Positions 46,749-60,015 are shown, numbered from the stretch's first letter. The stretch: DNA of 64,000 bases from Sciurus carolinensis (GCF_902686445.1 NW_025920106.1:2976001-3040000), one strand, 5' to 3'. The notes: a model not told the origin generated them from the sequence alone. Program-made: numbers and translations.

Positions 46749-49700
46749 AAACAGAGGTTGGTGTCTTTGCTTGGAGGCTGAACCAGCCAGAGCACAAATT
46801 CAAGTTGAGAGAAGTGGGTTGCTGGATGATTCTGGGTGACCTGCACTGCTCTGTGGACTCCTGGTCCTCCCATCTCGTACACTGGAGCGGGACCTGGGTG
46901 ACCACCAAGACATCTCTGCTTGCTTTTGTTAGCACCTGGCAAATTTCACCTGAGCGATATCCTTCTTTTTCTGCTATTTAAGTTTTGACTGTGTTCAGAT
47001 CAAGAACCGGGATGCTTTAGAGCCAAGGTGAAGAGAGGGAGCACTGAGCGGTGGCCAGTAGGGAAGGCCAGGGGGAAGTTCAGGGAGAGGGTGGGAGCAG
47101 CCCCACACTTTCTCTGCTCTAGTGAGGAGACTCCAGACAGCAAGTCACTGCCAGATCAGAGATTGCCCCTGTGATAAGAGACTTTCTCTGGGACCTAACT
47201 CTAATTCATCTATTTGTCTGAAGTCCTTCTTGCCAGTTTCTAAAGGGCTTAAATGGAGGACATGGGAGGGGGTTGAGAAGGTTATGAGTGATGTCACTGG
47301 GCAGGACCCTGCCCAAAGAACCAGGGCCATTGCCCAGAGGTTCCACAGGACAGTACATCTGTAAGAAAGGCCCAGATTTGATACGTGGTGGACTCCAGGT
47401 TCCACCCTGGGGCTTGGACCAGTTCCCTTTGTAGAGTATTTTTTGAAAAGTGAAAAGAAGGGAATTCCTTCTCTCTTCGAGGGACTTAGAAAGAACTCAA
47501 GATGGTAAACAAGAGTTCCTCTACATCATCAAGCTCCCAGCCACCTGGCAGAAGAGTGGACTCTGACCCTGGCAGGCAATAAAATCAAGTGCACTTTAGT
47601 GCAAAGTTCAGACAGGAAAGCAGGAGTAGTCTCAGCTTCTGGTCACCTGAAGGAGACCTGATACCCTAATCCAACTTCATCTACTCCTCCTCCAGCATGA
47701 CCCTGACTCCTGTCCCTGAGGCTGAGATGAGGCTCACCACATCTTCCCAGGTGCTGGGTTATGTCATGACATCAGTGTAGCATGGCTTCAGATGCTAAGT
47801 CTGCTTGTGACCACTGTGGGAACCAGAGTGCAGCAGAGCATTCTTTCCTGGACACTGCCTGGACACCAGAGTAAGACACAGCCCAGGACAGGCATGCCCA
47901 GGACCATTCACAGCCTGGGTATAAAGAGCCTGCTCCTGCAGGACTGCCACCACTTCAGCATGGCCCCTCAGCTCACCCCTGTTCTGAGGAGCACACTGGT
48001 CACGTCTGAGAAGAAGGTAAACACGGAACTGATGAGGTGGCATTAATTGATGGCATCGCTGTGCACAGCAGATGTAGGAAGACAATGTAGGCATGTAAAG
48101 AAGGGCTTGGGTAGCTTTTAAAAACATGCTGACAGGCCCATGGCACATCATCCTGGCATGCGAGGTGACATATTCAGCACACAAAGAGGGAAGCAGATGG
48201 CCATCCCTCCATGATGGTGGCCTGCTTCTCAATGGCCCATTTCACGAGGAGATGTTAGATAAAGATTACTGGGCATTACAGACTAGTTGCCAGAGGTTTA
48301 CAAGTGCTCAGCTCTGATGCCATTTATCTAAATTGTGATGACCATCCAAGGAGCAGAGAGGACAGGGGCCTCTCTTAATTCTAGAGTGCATTTGCCTGGA
48401 GCTGGGGAAGTGAAAAAGCACTTTATGCTCTCTTCTTGCTTCCTGGAGGGCCACATCCCAAACTCTCCCCATTGGAGTGTTTGCTGCTTATTTCGGTCCC
48501 CAACAGGGGTGAGTCTGGGTCACACTAAGGATGACCCAGACCGTGCTGCTGGTCAGAAGAGCTCTGTGACAGGGACCCACACAGGCACTTCCCATGGTCT
48601 TCCTGATGACAGGCTACTTCTCAGGAAATCTAACCATGGAGCCAGAATGGGGTCAGCAGCCCAGCAGCCCAGAAAGCAGCTCCAGTTCAAGTGAAATTAG
48701 CCAATTTTATGAAGATTTCTCTGGCACAGCTTGAACTGCAAGTGACTCTTCTCCTGGGTGAAGGAATAACCTCACATCTTGCTGTTCTTTCCTACCCTGG
48801 AGGAATTCATTGTCATCTATTGTCACAAAAGCCCAGCAAGTTCATTGAACTGGTGAGCTCATCTCCTGACCCAGCTACATGCCCATCCTTGAGGGTAGAG
48901 CCACCTCTTCCACTTCGTGGACCCATGGAGGCAACAGTGGTGTCATGCAGGCAGTGCCATGGTGGGGGCTCTTTCCCTTACAGAGCCATGGACAGCTGTG
49001 TACAGTTCTGATAAGACTGCCTACACATCCTCTCTCCATGGTCAGTGGAATTCCAAGTCACTGGAACTGCCAGAATTCCTCAGACAAATGGCAGGAAGAC
49101 GCTCTGGTTAGAAGACATCATGGACTTGAAAGGAAAACACACCTGAGTATAATTTTCAGTTCTACCCCCTCCTCCACACAGATTTGCATCTCCCTCAAAC
49201 CTACCCTATGTGTCTGTATGCATGTGGCCCATGGGGTGACTGCAGGGACCTAGGGTGGGCAACCAGAACTCCCCAGCACCTGAAGTGCTGTGAGGCTATG
49301 TGCTACTTTTTGGCTCCCTGTCCTCCACTGGGAGAGGCCAGCACACCCTGGACCTCCTCACTGTCTCAGCACAGCACTCTCTTTCTGCACTCAGCCACAG
49401 TGGCTCGTGGGTCTGTTTCTCCCTTCATGCCAAAGCAGACAGGATCAGTTGCACAGATCCATGTGGAGCAAAGGTGGGGTAAACAGGGCACAATGTGATC
49501 TGTGAGCACTTATGACACCTTGCCTGGGGCATATCCTCCACACCCAATTTGCAGGCTTTTGCTCAATGGGAAAAACACTACAGGTGACAAGTCAAATAGA
49601 ACCCAGCCTCACCAGAAAGCAACCTCCAGGCATGTGCATGAATAAGATAAAAATGGGAAGCTCAAAGCTCAGTTGTGACTCCATCCAACATGCCTTGTTC

Positions 49701-50253
49701 ATGGACCATAATTTCCTCCTTAGGCAGGACCTTATGAAATAAATTCTTAATTTTGAGCACAACATATTTTTATTTTGTGAGAAGTCTAGACTGGTATCTA
49801 TGCCCTGAAAGCTGATGTGCACCAACTCTGAAGGCACAGAGGCTTTGCAAGCTCAAATCTGGACAGCATGTCTTTGTCTCCCACTTCTCCAGCATTTACA
49901 GGCTCCTGGGTGTCAAAGATGCACCTATTCCTTAATGAATCTGAGGTCCATGCAGTGCATCTCCCAGCCTGTTGGTGAGTGAGTAGGCTAACTGTACAGA
50001 GAGGCACCAGGAGAGTGTTGGCCTCCAGTGAGGAGGAAGACCTGGGGGGGAGGCAGACTCCTGGGCTCAAGTCCCACTGTTTGCCTCCTGTCAGAGGTGC
50101 TCTAGACAACAGGCCTCTCAGCAGAAGCTTGCTGTGAAACAAGGAGGCTGCTGGAGAAGTCGCCCAGGTCTCAGGAGAACTGAGATTCCATGGTCCAAAA
50201 GCAGCCTTGCCTCATGCCCACAGACCTCAAAAGACTGTCATCTTCCTTGCAGG
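46749..50253. other. Non-coding DNA, no gene recognised
   Basis: Many 60-145 codon open frames exist on both strands because of the higher GC content. They overlap one another and show no known domain or splice pattern that I recognise. No RNA gene seen. Confidence 0.45.
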
Positions 50254-50312
50254 CCCCTGGTCTCCCCACAGCCCCCTGGTCTCCCCACAGCCCCCTGGTC
50301 TCCCCACAGCCC
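50254..50312. repeat. 19-bp tandem repeat, three copies
   Basis: CTGGTCTCCCCACAGCCCC repeats at about 50,257, 50,276 and 50,295. The open frames that read through it carry a short repeated peptide for this reason only. Confidence 0.9.
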
Positions 50313-53300
50313 CCCTGCACTGCAGAGGGAGGGGGAGCTGCATCAGGTAAGAGGTTCCTGTTTGTGGTGTTCCCATGACCCTCATCCATGATGGACAGTG
50401 AAATGCCATCTGAGCACTGGACCCTGTTTAGCAAGGCCACAGCCAGAAGCAGGTGGTACCACGTGTCCCAGTGCTGGCACCCATCTGGATGGGACTGCAG
50501 CTGCACAGGGCCCATGCTGGCCATGCTGTGTGTGAGTCACTGGTTGATGGGTTTACTGATGGTCAGGCTTAACTAAGCTGCAGGAAAGAGGACCCCACCC
50601 CCAGAGCCCTCCAGAGGTTATTGGTTTGGGTTTGTTTTGGTTTAGTTTTGATGCAATGACAGACTCAAGGAATCTAAGGCAAGCCTTACTGCCTCCTGGG
50701 AGGCATGCAGGAGACTGGAAAGTCTGGGGCCAGGGTGACCTTCGCAGGCACGCAGGACCTCTTGCCTCATGGGACCTCCTCTCTCTGCATAGGGGCCTGC
50801 TTCCCTCCCCACACTCACCTTCCTGGTTCTTCAGCTAACTCACAGTCTGTGCTGCCTCACTGGCTTTATTTCATCATATTTTAAATGTCCTAATTCCTAA
50901 CTCTACCATACTTCTCTCAATGTCTCCATTCATCTTCTGGCCCCAGCACTATCTACCTTCTACTTCTTTTTCCGATTGCAAATGCTTGAGAGAAAGTTTA
51001 CTGGCTGCACTTCTTGAGAGCTGGTCACACAGAAATGCACAACTTGGCAATCAGGGCAGGAGTGCCCAGGGCAGAGTGCCCTCTCCACAGGACTCAGCTC
51101 CACCAAGTTCCAAAGGTATTCTCTGCCTGTGGGAACAACAGAGCGTGAGGTCCCCCCAGCTGGATACAGGCTTCATATGTGTGACATTCACCTGGGATCC
51201 CTGTCTGAATGCCCCAGCCCAGAAGTGTGCAGAGGGACCTTTCTGAGTGAGAACTCTGTGGTCAGGAACCAGTGCTGGTGTGCTTACCTGTCCTCCATGT
51301 GCACTGCTCACGTGTTACCATATTCAGCACACATTGGATGTTTGCAAACTCTCGGGCCCACACATTAAGAGACTGGAACAACCTGCCATCTAAAGTCACT
51401 TCTGGGACCCCTACAGTGGTCAGCTAATGTGGGAGCAGATGGGGTTCACAGCCTCTGCCACCAGTCAGTTCACATTTCTCTTATCTGGAAATGTGCCTCG
51501 ATATCCCACCTCTGAGGATCACTCAGGACAACTAGCAAGAGACCCTAAATCCACTTAGTGAACACTGCTGCATACCAGAGCAGCATCTTCTCATCAATAT
51601 TACAAGCCACACTTCCTTCAAGCCTCTCAGTCCTCTTTCTTTTTCTATGTCCAAGGAGGCTTCTTTGAGAAACTGACACCCACTTTCTAAGAAATGTTAT
51701 CTTCTTACACCACACCAGTGTTTTCACAAATCCTCAGCTTCAGCTCTATAATTCCTTTACACCATCAACACCCACATCATTCCTATGTTATTATAAAGTC
51801 CAAGAAGCCACACTGTATAGTTTAAGATGTGGACTGTGATACCCTCAGTTTCAGTCATCAGGAGTTCAAGTATTTTAAGAAAGTCATCAGAACACAAAGC
51901 AGAGATAATTCAGGTTTGTTGTTTATTTTTGCCTAGAAAAGGAAGAGGATATATTTGCAGAAAGTCTGTAAAAAGACCTCAAATTCCAAGAAAGATGGTG
52001 TGAATTAGCCCTGCAAATCTTTCCAAATGCTGCCTGTAGAAGATGTTAAAATTCAAAGTCCAGGTGTGTTTTGTAAGATAATGCTAAGGAAATAATTAAA
52101 AATTTCCAAGGTAACTAAGAAAAACCTTAAGGTATTTTCTTCCCAAATAGCTTGAGTGTTAAAATCTTTCAGACAGCTCAGCGGACTGCTGGAGAAGAGG
52201 CTCAGCCTCAGCTCTGTGAGACAGGAGCCCAGGGAGGCAGCAGGCCTCAGGAGCAGCCTTGGACCTTTGGAGCCAGGCAGGGCCAGGCAGAGCCAGGCAG
52301 GGTGCCCTGCTTGCTCTGCTCCTGCTTGGCTGTTCTGTTTTGTCTTGTGTAGCATGAAGCATTTACAGCAAAAGCTGAACAACTAAAATGAGACCCATGA
52401 TATCATGTTACCACTTTAGAATATGAAAGAAAAAATGGCCATTGCAAGGCCAGCAGTTCTGCTGTCAAAAATGCCAAACTCCCAGGAACACCAGAATCTG
52501 CCACATGTCCCTGATCTTCTGGAACTTCCCTGCATCTACTTTCTCAGCATCTGCCTCCCATAAATGCTCCCATCCTCATGGATCCAGGGAGGCAACCTGG
52601 CTGGCAGCATTGTCTGTCTCCAAGGGCTTCCTCTCTCAGAGGCCAAGGTCCAGCTGCCAACAGCACAGGGGAGCATCCAATGCCAATTCAGTCAGCTTGT
52701 GGACTCAACTTACCTTCCTTTTAGCAAGGAGAAATTTTACATATTCATTTGTGATCTATGGAAACAGACACTGTATGTGCTTATTCATGTGTATTCATAT
52801 CTGTATATGTGATATAAAGAAATGCACATGCCACATAGTACCTGTGCATTGTGCATGTGTCACATCAGATCCGTGTGCACCATACACACACCCACAGTGG
52901 ACTAGCATAGTGGCACATGCCTAGAGTGAAGCATCATTCAGTCACAAAATGGAAAGGAGCCTGGAAAGTTCTGTGCCATGGGTAAACCCTGAAGTGTGAG
53001 GCTGGGGGACTGTGCCAGGAATGGGAGGACAAAAGTCCTGTGACTCCACTCACTAGACACCTGGGCTATGGTCCCCAGAGGTGGACCACAGTGAGCAGTG
53101 CCAAGGAGCAGGGGCAGGGAGATGAGGAACTGCAGCTTCCAAGCTGCAGAGTTTATGTCTGGGCAGAGGAACCATCTTGGTGACCATGGGACCTGGTGAG
53201 CGTGATCATCACCACTGATTTGTACATGGGAATGGTCACTGGTCAGGACCTGGTGTTGTATGTCCCACCACAGCAACTACCATGGAGGCTCAGGGAAAGT

Positions 53301-54359
53301 TCTGGGCTGGTAACTTGACCTTCGTGGTGGTCCTGAGTGTGGGTATGGCATCTACAGCCATGACTAGTCCCCTCACTGAGGAGTTGAGCAAGGTGTGACT
53401 CTGTGACCTTCACACTCCACCTGTCCCCCTTCTGAGTCACCAGAAGATGCAGAAAGAGCCAACCACAGGTAAAGCATGTCCCCTGTCCCTGAGATCCTGT
53501 GACTCCCTGCAGTCTTGAGGAGTCTCTGTTCCACATGGGACATCGAAGCCCTTGTTCCAGCTAGAGGTCTAGGGGGTGAAGTGGCCCTGCTGGCCAGCAG
53601 CCTAGCCATGTGAGCACTCCTCCCTCACAAGGGAAACTGCTTTCCCACAGCCTAAAGGCAACAGCAGCTCTGCTTTGTAAACAATGGGCAAATTCCAAGC
53701 CTAACACAACAAGCGCAGCAAGGATACATAAAGGGCCTTCACTTTCCTCGTTATGCCAGAGATGCTTGGTATTAAAATGGAAGATACCAGAAAGTGTAAA
53801 GAAAAAGTAAGTCTCTCAAAAACCTCACCACTCATAAGACTTCTAGAACACTATGATGTATTTATTGACAATTTGCTTCTGTGTTGAGCTTGCTCATGCA
53901 CACAAACATAATTCAGATTATAAATACTTTTATCTCACAAATGTCATGTATTTATTGTAGAAAACTTGGAAGGTACAGTAAAATTAAAGGATGATAAAAT
54001 TATCTTATCATCATTTCAATGCAATAGTTTTTTATGTATGCTTCCTGAAATTCTGTTAACATTGTTTTCTGATTATAGAAAACATAAGCATTAACTGTAT
54101 AAAACTGAAAGAACAACTTGTTAAAAATTCTATTAATGGTCACTGTCCTTCATGATATATGAACTTAGCAGCAGTGACAGAGAAATATTCTAAAGCAGAT
54201 TTACACATGTCACTTATGAAGAGGACAAGACCTTCCAACAAAAAGAAATCTGTGATGAGGTGTCTTCATGGGTAAATCTCTTGTGTATTTAAGGGAAAAA
54301 TGAGCATTAATTCCACCTGAGCACTTCCAAGGAAGAGAAGTAGAGGGAACATGCCTTAT
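50313..54359. other. Non-coding DNA, no gene recognised
   Basis: No recognisable gene. A short imperfect run of GCCAGGCAG units occurs at about 52,270-52,302. The frame at 52,442-52,924 (plus, 160 codons) shows no recognisable family. Confidence 0.45.
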
Positions 54360-54570
54360 CTACTCCAGGAGGTCCTTACCCTGACCCCCAGGCCAAAGGT
54401 AACACAGGAGAAATATAGACCCAAATCCTTTACAAACAAAGACATAAATTGTCAAACCATAGGCTTGCCAAGTCCAATGGCACACTGAAAGATTCATACA
54501 CAGTGATCAAGTAGCATCTATCCCAGGAATATAAGGATAATGCAATTAAATAAAATAAATCTATGTGATC
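54360..54570 (+). mobile_element. Old LINE-1 ORF2 (reverse transcriptase) fragment
   Basis: The text around 54,500-54,560 (GATCAAGTAGCATCTATCCC, AGGAATATAAGGATAATGCA) parallels the younger copy at 10,248-10,290 (GATCAAGTGGGTTTCATCCC). It is diverged and interrupted. Confidence 0.55.
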
Positions 54571-56056
54571 AAATGCAGTTCAAGGAACTTGGCACAAGCT
54601 AACTTCTCAGTAAGATGAACAGTAGACTCTCCTAAGAAACAGTGGAGTCCAAAACCCTTGGAAGAAACACTTGAGTGGCCCCAAATAAAACATGACCAAT
54701 TAGGTGTTCCACATCCATCAGAACTGTCCTTCAGAAATAGACACTTGAAAACAGAACCATAAAAACCATCACTAACATGCTCTCTGTACCAAAAGTTGTT
54801 AAGAAGAAAGAGCCTTTCAGGCAGAAATGAAAAGACACTAGTCAGTAAATCAAATGAACACAAAGAAATAAAAAGCACTGCTAAAGGTAATTAAATACTT
54901 AATCATAAAGAAGAGATAAGTATATTTCTGTTTGTTGCTCTTTTCTTCCCTTGTCAGATTAAAAGACAACTGAATAAAGCAATGGTTACAGAGCTGTGTT
55001 GATATGCTATTAAAGATGTAATTTGTATGATGCTAGAGAAAAAAAGAAAAGAGAAAATGGAGCTGTATTAAAGCCAAGTTCCACATACTATTGAAATCAC
55101 ATTGGCATTAATCTGAACTATCTTGTTTTAAAATTAAAAGATTAATTGCAATTCCCAGGAAAACCCCAAGAAAATAACTCAAAATATGTAGCAAAAGAAG
55201 CAGCAAGAGAATGAAAATAATGTACCAGAAGATACACACATGAACACAAATGGAGACAGAAGGAAAATGCAGGGGCAAAAGACCCAATAGATGCAGAAAA
55301 TAGATGCACGTCAAGATCCTCCTCAGCTGTGATGGTATTGAGTCCAGATGCCCAAGGCTTTCAGTAAAAGACAGAGTCTGGTAAATGGATCTTAAATGTA
55401 AATGCTTATCTAATTTCTGGTCCAACCTGCAAAATGCTGGAAACCACGGCTCACCCCGACACCAAGTGCACCCTGAATCCTTTAACATTTTTCTCCACCT
55501 GTCAGAGGGGGGCCCAGAGTAAACACTTTCCCAAATTTAAGGGAGCAACAAACAGAAGCACAGACACAGAAAGAACACAGCTACAAATCCAAAGCCTGAG
55601 TTTACTCAGAGTAGAGGTTCCTCAGGGTCCAGCATGGACAAGACTGAGAGACCAAGGAAGCCATCAGACCAGTGGCTGGCAGGTCCAAACCCCTGTGAGC
55701 CCTCCCAGTAGGAGCCCAGCAGGGTCCTCAGTGGTCTATCACCTTCCAGCAGGGACAGAGACAAGAGAATCATGCTTCAGCATGCAGGAGCAACCCAATC
55801 TTGAAAGGCCCTGCCCTCAGTGGACACTACAGACCAGACACTGGTCTGCTGAGGTTTCTCCAGAGCCCAGCTGATCTGGGGGAAGAAGAACATGCAGCTC
55901 CAACCAGAAGAGCCTTGCATGTGACAGGATGTGCATGACCCACCCAGCAGGCCAAGTTCCTCAAGGACAGAGCTGAACTCAACAGCACCACCAACAAGCT
56001 GGACAGGACGGACATCAACAGATGACACCACCAAACAGCAGCAAAGCACTGGACTT
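54571..56056. other. Non-coding DNA, no gene recognised
   Basis: The stretch around 55,135-55,200 (CCCAAGAAAATAACTCAAAA) may be another decayed LINE-1 piece, but I cannot confirm it. Open frames at 55,434-55,874 (plus) and 55,777-56,144 (minus) overlap and have no recognised similarity. Confidence 0.4.
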
Positions 56057-56444
56057 TCTCAGGCTGAGGTGGGATATCCACACAGATGGACCTCATCCTG
56101 GGCAGAGGAATGCACCCCAGAAAGTTCACAAGAACAGGAAGCATAGGGCATCTGAACTCTCACAAGTTCAGATATCCTGAGGGTGGACCCCTTTGCCCTC
56201 AGGTGGCAGGCTCCTTGCTGAACTTCTGCATGGCTGCTGTGGAATCCCAGACTCCCCATTCAGCTGCAGCCTGTGGAGCCCCACAGTTCCTGGCTGCCAT
56301 CACTGAAAGGATGGAGAATGGCAGCCCCACAGCTCATGCCCAGGCCTTGGGTGGATATCCCACCTCAGCTCAGTCAGAAAGCAATTTAAAAGCAGAGTTG
56401 GGGACTGACAAAATGCTTGGAGATTAAACAACAGATTTCTAATT

Positions 56445-56602
56445 TTCCAGGCATAACAGCACATGCCTATGATCCCAGCCTCTTGGAAAGTTCAAAGACA
56501 ACCCCAGCAACTTAGTGAGACCCTGTCTCTAAATAGACAAATAAAAAGGCCTGGGAATGTGGCTTTGAATGAGTTCAATCCCCAGTATAAAAAAAAATAG
56601 AT
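56445..56602 (+). mobile_element. Dimeric B1-ID SINE, diverged
   Basis: CAGGCATAACAGCACATGCC, ATGATCCCAGCCTCTTGG, GAGACCCTGTCTCTAAATAG and GAGTTCAATCCCCAGTATAA followed by poly-A. Confidence 0.85.
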
Positions 56603-56890
56603 TAATTGAAAATGAAAACAAAGGTTTGAAAATTACATGGGAGCAATGAAACCATATGCAAGAAATTCATAGCATTGAGTGCATGTATTAGAAAAGAGAA
56701 AGTCCTGAATAACCACCTAAACTGATGCCATGGACATTTATGAAAATCAGAATAATAAAAATTATAGAAGAAATCAATTCAATGAAAAATGAAATCAATG
56801 AATGAAAAGTTAATTCTAAAAAACAATAATAAAATTAATAGACCCCTATCCAGTCTAAATAAGGGAAGAAGAGGAATCACAAATTATTAA
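56603..56890 (+). mobile_element. Old LINE-1 ORF2 fragment
   Basis: The phrases AATTCATAGCATTGAGTGCA and GAAATCAATGAATGAAAAGT follow the order of the LINE-1 ORF2 region between endonuclease and reverse transcriptase (compare 9,455-9,730 in the younger copy). It is strongly decayed. Confidence 0.65.
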
Positions 56891-57353
56891 GGTAAGCAAT
56901 GAAAGAAGGGTCCTTGATTACAGGTCCCGAGACCTTGAGTGTGACAAGGACACAGGATGAATAGCTGCTGGACACCGACTGAGCACCTGGGAGAAAGGGA
57001 TGCTTCCTTAGAGATGCAGCCTGCTAGAGAGCAATGTGAGTGAAAGGGATGCTTCTTGGAGATGCAGACCCTGCCTCCCATCTCCCATTGAGTGGGTAGA
57101 AGGCTGCCCATTCCCAGGGGTTTATCTGTCAGTGAATGAGTCTCCCTGGGAAGTGGCAGCAGCTCCTCCAAGGCCTGGGCATGAGCTGTGAGGCTGCCAT
57201 TCTCCATCCTTTCAGTGATGGCAGCCAGGAACTGGGCTGGCTGGGGCTCCACAGGCTGCAGCTGAATGGGGAGCCTGGGATTCCACAGCAGCCATGCAGA
57301 AGTTCAGCAAGGAGCCTGCCACCTGAGGGCAAAGTGGTCCACCCTCAGGATAT

Positions 57354-57954
57354 GTGAACCTCCTGCAGGTACAAAGGGACACCTTTGGCCTCCAAAAGGA
57401 GTGCTGGGATTGCTCCCTCCTGGACCAGCCTGGGTGGGCCATCCAGAGGCCAACATGCGTGAGATGGCTGGGCCCCTTGAGGGATGGTGTCATGGTCACC
57501 GTGTGCAGAATATGCAGTCCCTGGAGGGAGCAGACCCCAATCTATGTCCCTCCCTGGGTGCTGGCTGGCTAGGCTGTGCTAAGGCAGATAGAGAAGTAGT
57601 GTCTCTGAGTGAATGTGTGCCAAAGCCATATCTGTGCCCTGGAAGAGGCCATGAGGCAGGGCTGGACTGAGGAGCAGGACACAGACATGGACTGGATCCA
57701 CCCTTAGGGCAACACATCTGACCGAATACCTTGCTCTAGTATCTGAGTTCTCCATGATTCTACCCGTGGTGTTTGTGCCAAAGGGACAACCTTACGACTG
57801 GGAAACTAGAGCATCATATCAAAATGCTGGACAGTGGAGAGATGACTCTGGTAGCCAGGGGGCCTGGCCATGGCCCTGCCTCTACACCAGCAGCTCTGAG
57901 CTAAATTTTGCTTTTGAAAAAGCATGCACGCACACGCACACGTGCGGGTGCACT

Positions 57955-57955
<1 letters not shown>
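57354..57955. other. Non-coding DNA, no gene recognised
   Basis: GC-richer sequence; the overlapping open frames (for example 57,266-57,670 plus) lack recognisable domains. Confidence 0.4.

Positions 57956-57956
<1 letters not shown>

Positions 57957-57993
<37 letters not shown>
57957..57993. repeat. CA dinucleotide microsatellite
   Basis: About 18 uninterrupted CA units follow an imperfect CACG-rich lead-in. It is likely length-variable between individuals. Confidence 0.97.
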
Positions 57994-57997
<4 letters not shown>

Positions 57998-58614
57998 CAC
58001 ACACCACAATAAATCTTCCTAATTCAGATGACTTTAAGAAAAATTTTCAAATCCTTTTTAGAAGATAGAAGCATGATGGTGATATGTTTAATGTCAGCTA
58101 TTATATGGCATAATATTTCAAACCACTCTATGAAATTTCCTCTGGACTTAAATTATTATAGTACTTAAGAGACAAGACAGCTGTTGCTTTTTGCAATTCT
58201 GATATATTTATAAAAACAATCTTTTGAAAATCATTTTCTTTTCTAATTTTCAAACTTAGAAAATTTATCCATTTGCCTTCCTAAAGTTGTACATTCTTCA
58301 GAAAGTTTTTCTCTTATTCCTTGCCATCAAGGGGATGGACCTATTGTCAAAGGAAGTGCCATGACTAGGTTTTATCATAATACCAGTGCCCCTATGGCTT
58401 TTAGATCAAAGTCATGTATACCTCTCATATTTGTTGAATTTATTAATAAAGAACATACAATTTTTATTATATTTGAAAGGCCATCAAATTTGAATTAGTA
58501 GAAGCAGGGGTTTGACACATTATATTATGAACTGAACACAGTGCAATTTAGTTTGATCATTTTGGGAGTTTGGCATAATGACTTCTGCCCTGTTCTGTAA
58601 TCAAATGTCTGGCC

Positions 58615-58805
58615 TGCACCATTTTTTGGCAGTGAGAATTGAACCAAGTGAACATTGTAGCATGTGCTATGCAAGCACTGAGTTACATACATCCCCAGCC
58701 ATTTACATGTTTAATTTTGAGACAGGGTTTTGTCTAATTGCCCGGGTGAGTCCCAAATATGTCATCCCCCTTCCTTAGCCTGCCAAGATCTGGGGTAACA
58801 GACAT
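58615..58805 (-). mobile_element. Dimeric B1-ID SINE, diverged
   Basis: Complement of the dimer: GTGAGAATTGAACCAAGTGA, ACATACATCCCCAGCC, TTTTGAGACAGGGTTTTGTC. Confidence 0.75.
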
Positions 58806-59105
58806 ATCAAAGTGCTAGGTTTGTCCTGGAGGATTTGATGTCAGCATTATATGCATCTATTATGTCCTTTCCTAAGCTAGACCATGTCCATTTTTCCTTG
58901 TCAACAGTCAGTAAAGGCTTTTTTGTGGTTTTGATGTATGCTTAAGATGAACGTGCTTTATGATGAGCCACTACTGTTCATGATAGTCTAGGTGTGCGAT
59001 CCACTCTGAGGGAATATTTTTATTCTCATAGTGTTCACATTTTCAGGTCTAACACATTTTGCTAGAAGTGATTATTCATTTTGTACTTGTTTAGGTAAAT
59101 AAGAC
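58806..59105. other. AT-rich non-coding DNA, nothing identified
   Basis: No gene, RNA or repeat family identified. Confidence 0.4.
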
Positions 59106-59109
59106 ACAT

Positions 59110-59212
59110 TTCTTTTTTTTTTTTCTTTTCTATTATGGTGCTGGAGGTTGAACCCAGGGCCTCCTGCATGCTAGACAAGTGCTCTTCTGTTGAGCTGCAC
59201 CCCAGCAACTAG
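59110..59212 (-). mobile_element. ID-type SINE
   Basis: A T run (59,116-59,126) followed by GGTTGAACCCAGGGCCTCCT and GTTGAGCTGCACCCCAGC is the complement of an ID body with its poly-A tail. Confidence 0.82.
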
Positions 59213-60015
59213 AACTTTATTTATCATAAATTTTATGACCAGATAGAGTGATAATAAAATCACTTAGAAGTTCAACTTAATTTGGGACTATTTATGAGTT
59301 TGGGCCTCCAATAATGGTTTGTGATTTCTAAAAGAAAAAGTAATTTCCAAAGCAGCAGCATCTAAGATCATTCATGGACTATGTTTCCCCAGTTTCTTCA
59401 CTTTCTGCAGAGCATCATGGAGGTGATGGACTCTGGTATCCTTCTAACCTCTTCTGCTTACAAGCCATCATCCATTGTGGTTGCCAATCCTGTTTAACTT
59501 TTTCTTATCTTTGACTATTAATGAAATGAACAATTTGAATCTATTACTGCTAAAGAGTATGAATAGAAATAAAAATAGGACAAGGATTCTTTGAGATAGT
59601 CACAGTGAAAGTCCCTCTGTGGACGAAGTTCAGTCATGAGTTGAAATAGTCTCTAAAATGTTATTTTAGTGTAAAATGGTCAAGTTTTTAGAAGCGACAC
59701 CTAGTACCTAGTGACTGCATAAAAATATAAGTTGACCTACATGTGTTCTTATTTGAACATAAAACCTGTAAACGTGGTGCTATCTTGAATCATATATTAG
59801 ATGAAATGGTTTAATTTTCTGTTAAAATACTTTCTGAATTCATAGTAAAATACAGAACTAGTTGGAATGTCAGTTATCAGCAATTATAATTGTATAAACA
59901 ACCAAGTGTTTGAAAATATATAACCATGTCTTAAGGATATTTTTGAGTAGTTTTTAAGCTTTATAAGGAAAATGCAAAGAAAATACAGATTTCCCAGGTA
60001 GTCTCATCCTCGTTT
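59213..60015. other. AT-rich non-coding DNA, nothing identified
   Basis: No gene, RNA or repeat family identified. Confidence 0.4.

Larger units (their letters stand above)
56172..57353. repeat. Inverted-repeat pair, arms of about 180 bp
   Basis: The left arm (56,172-56,349) and right arm (57,168-57,353) are reverse complements with few mismatches and a small indel of about 8 bases (an extra GGCTGGCT-like step in the right arm). The spacer is about 818 bp and includes a SINE and an old LINE-1 piece. The same peptide-like string (VAGSLLNFCMAAVESQ) can be read on the plus strand of one arm and the minus strand of the other, showing the homology; I do not think it is coding. Confidence 0.9.

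Noticed and set aside
53860..54160. Possible old interspersed repeat (TTGTAGAAAACTTGGAAGGT)
   Set aside because: It feels familiar from old LINE 3' ends, but I cannot name the family with confidence.
55434..56427. Open frames of 105-146 codons around the inverted repeat
   Set aside because: The same peptide appears from both arms in opposite strands because the DNA is inverted-duplicated; no independent coding sign is present.
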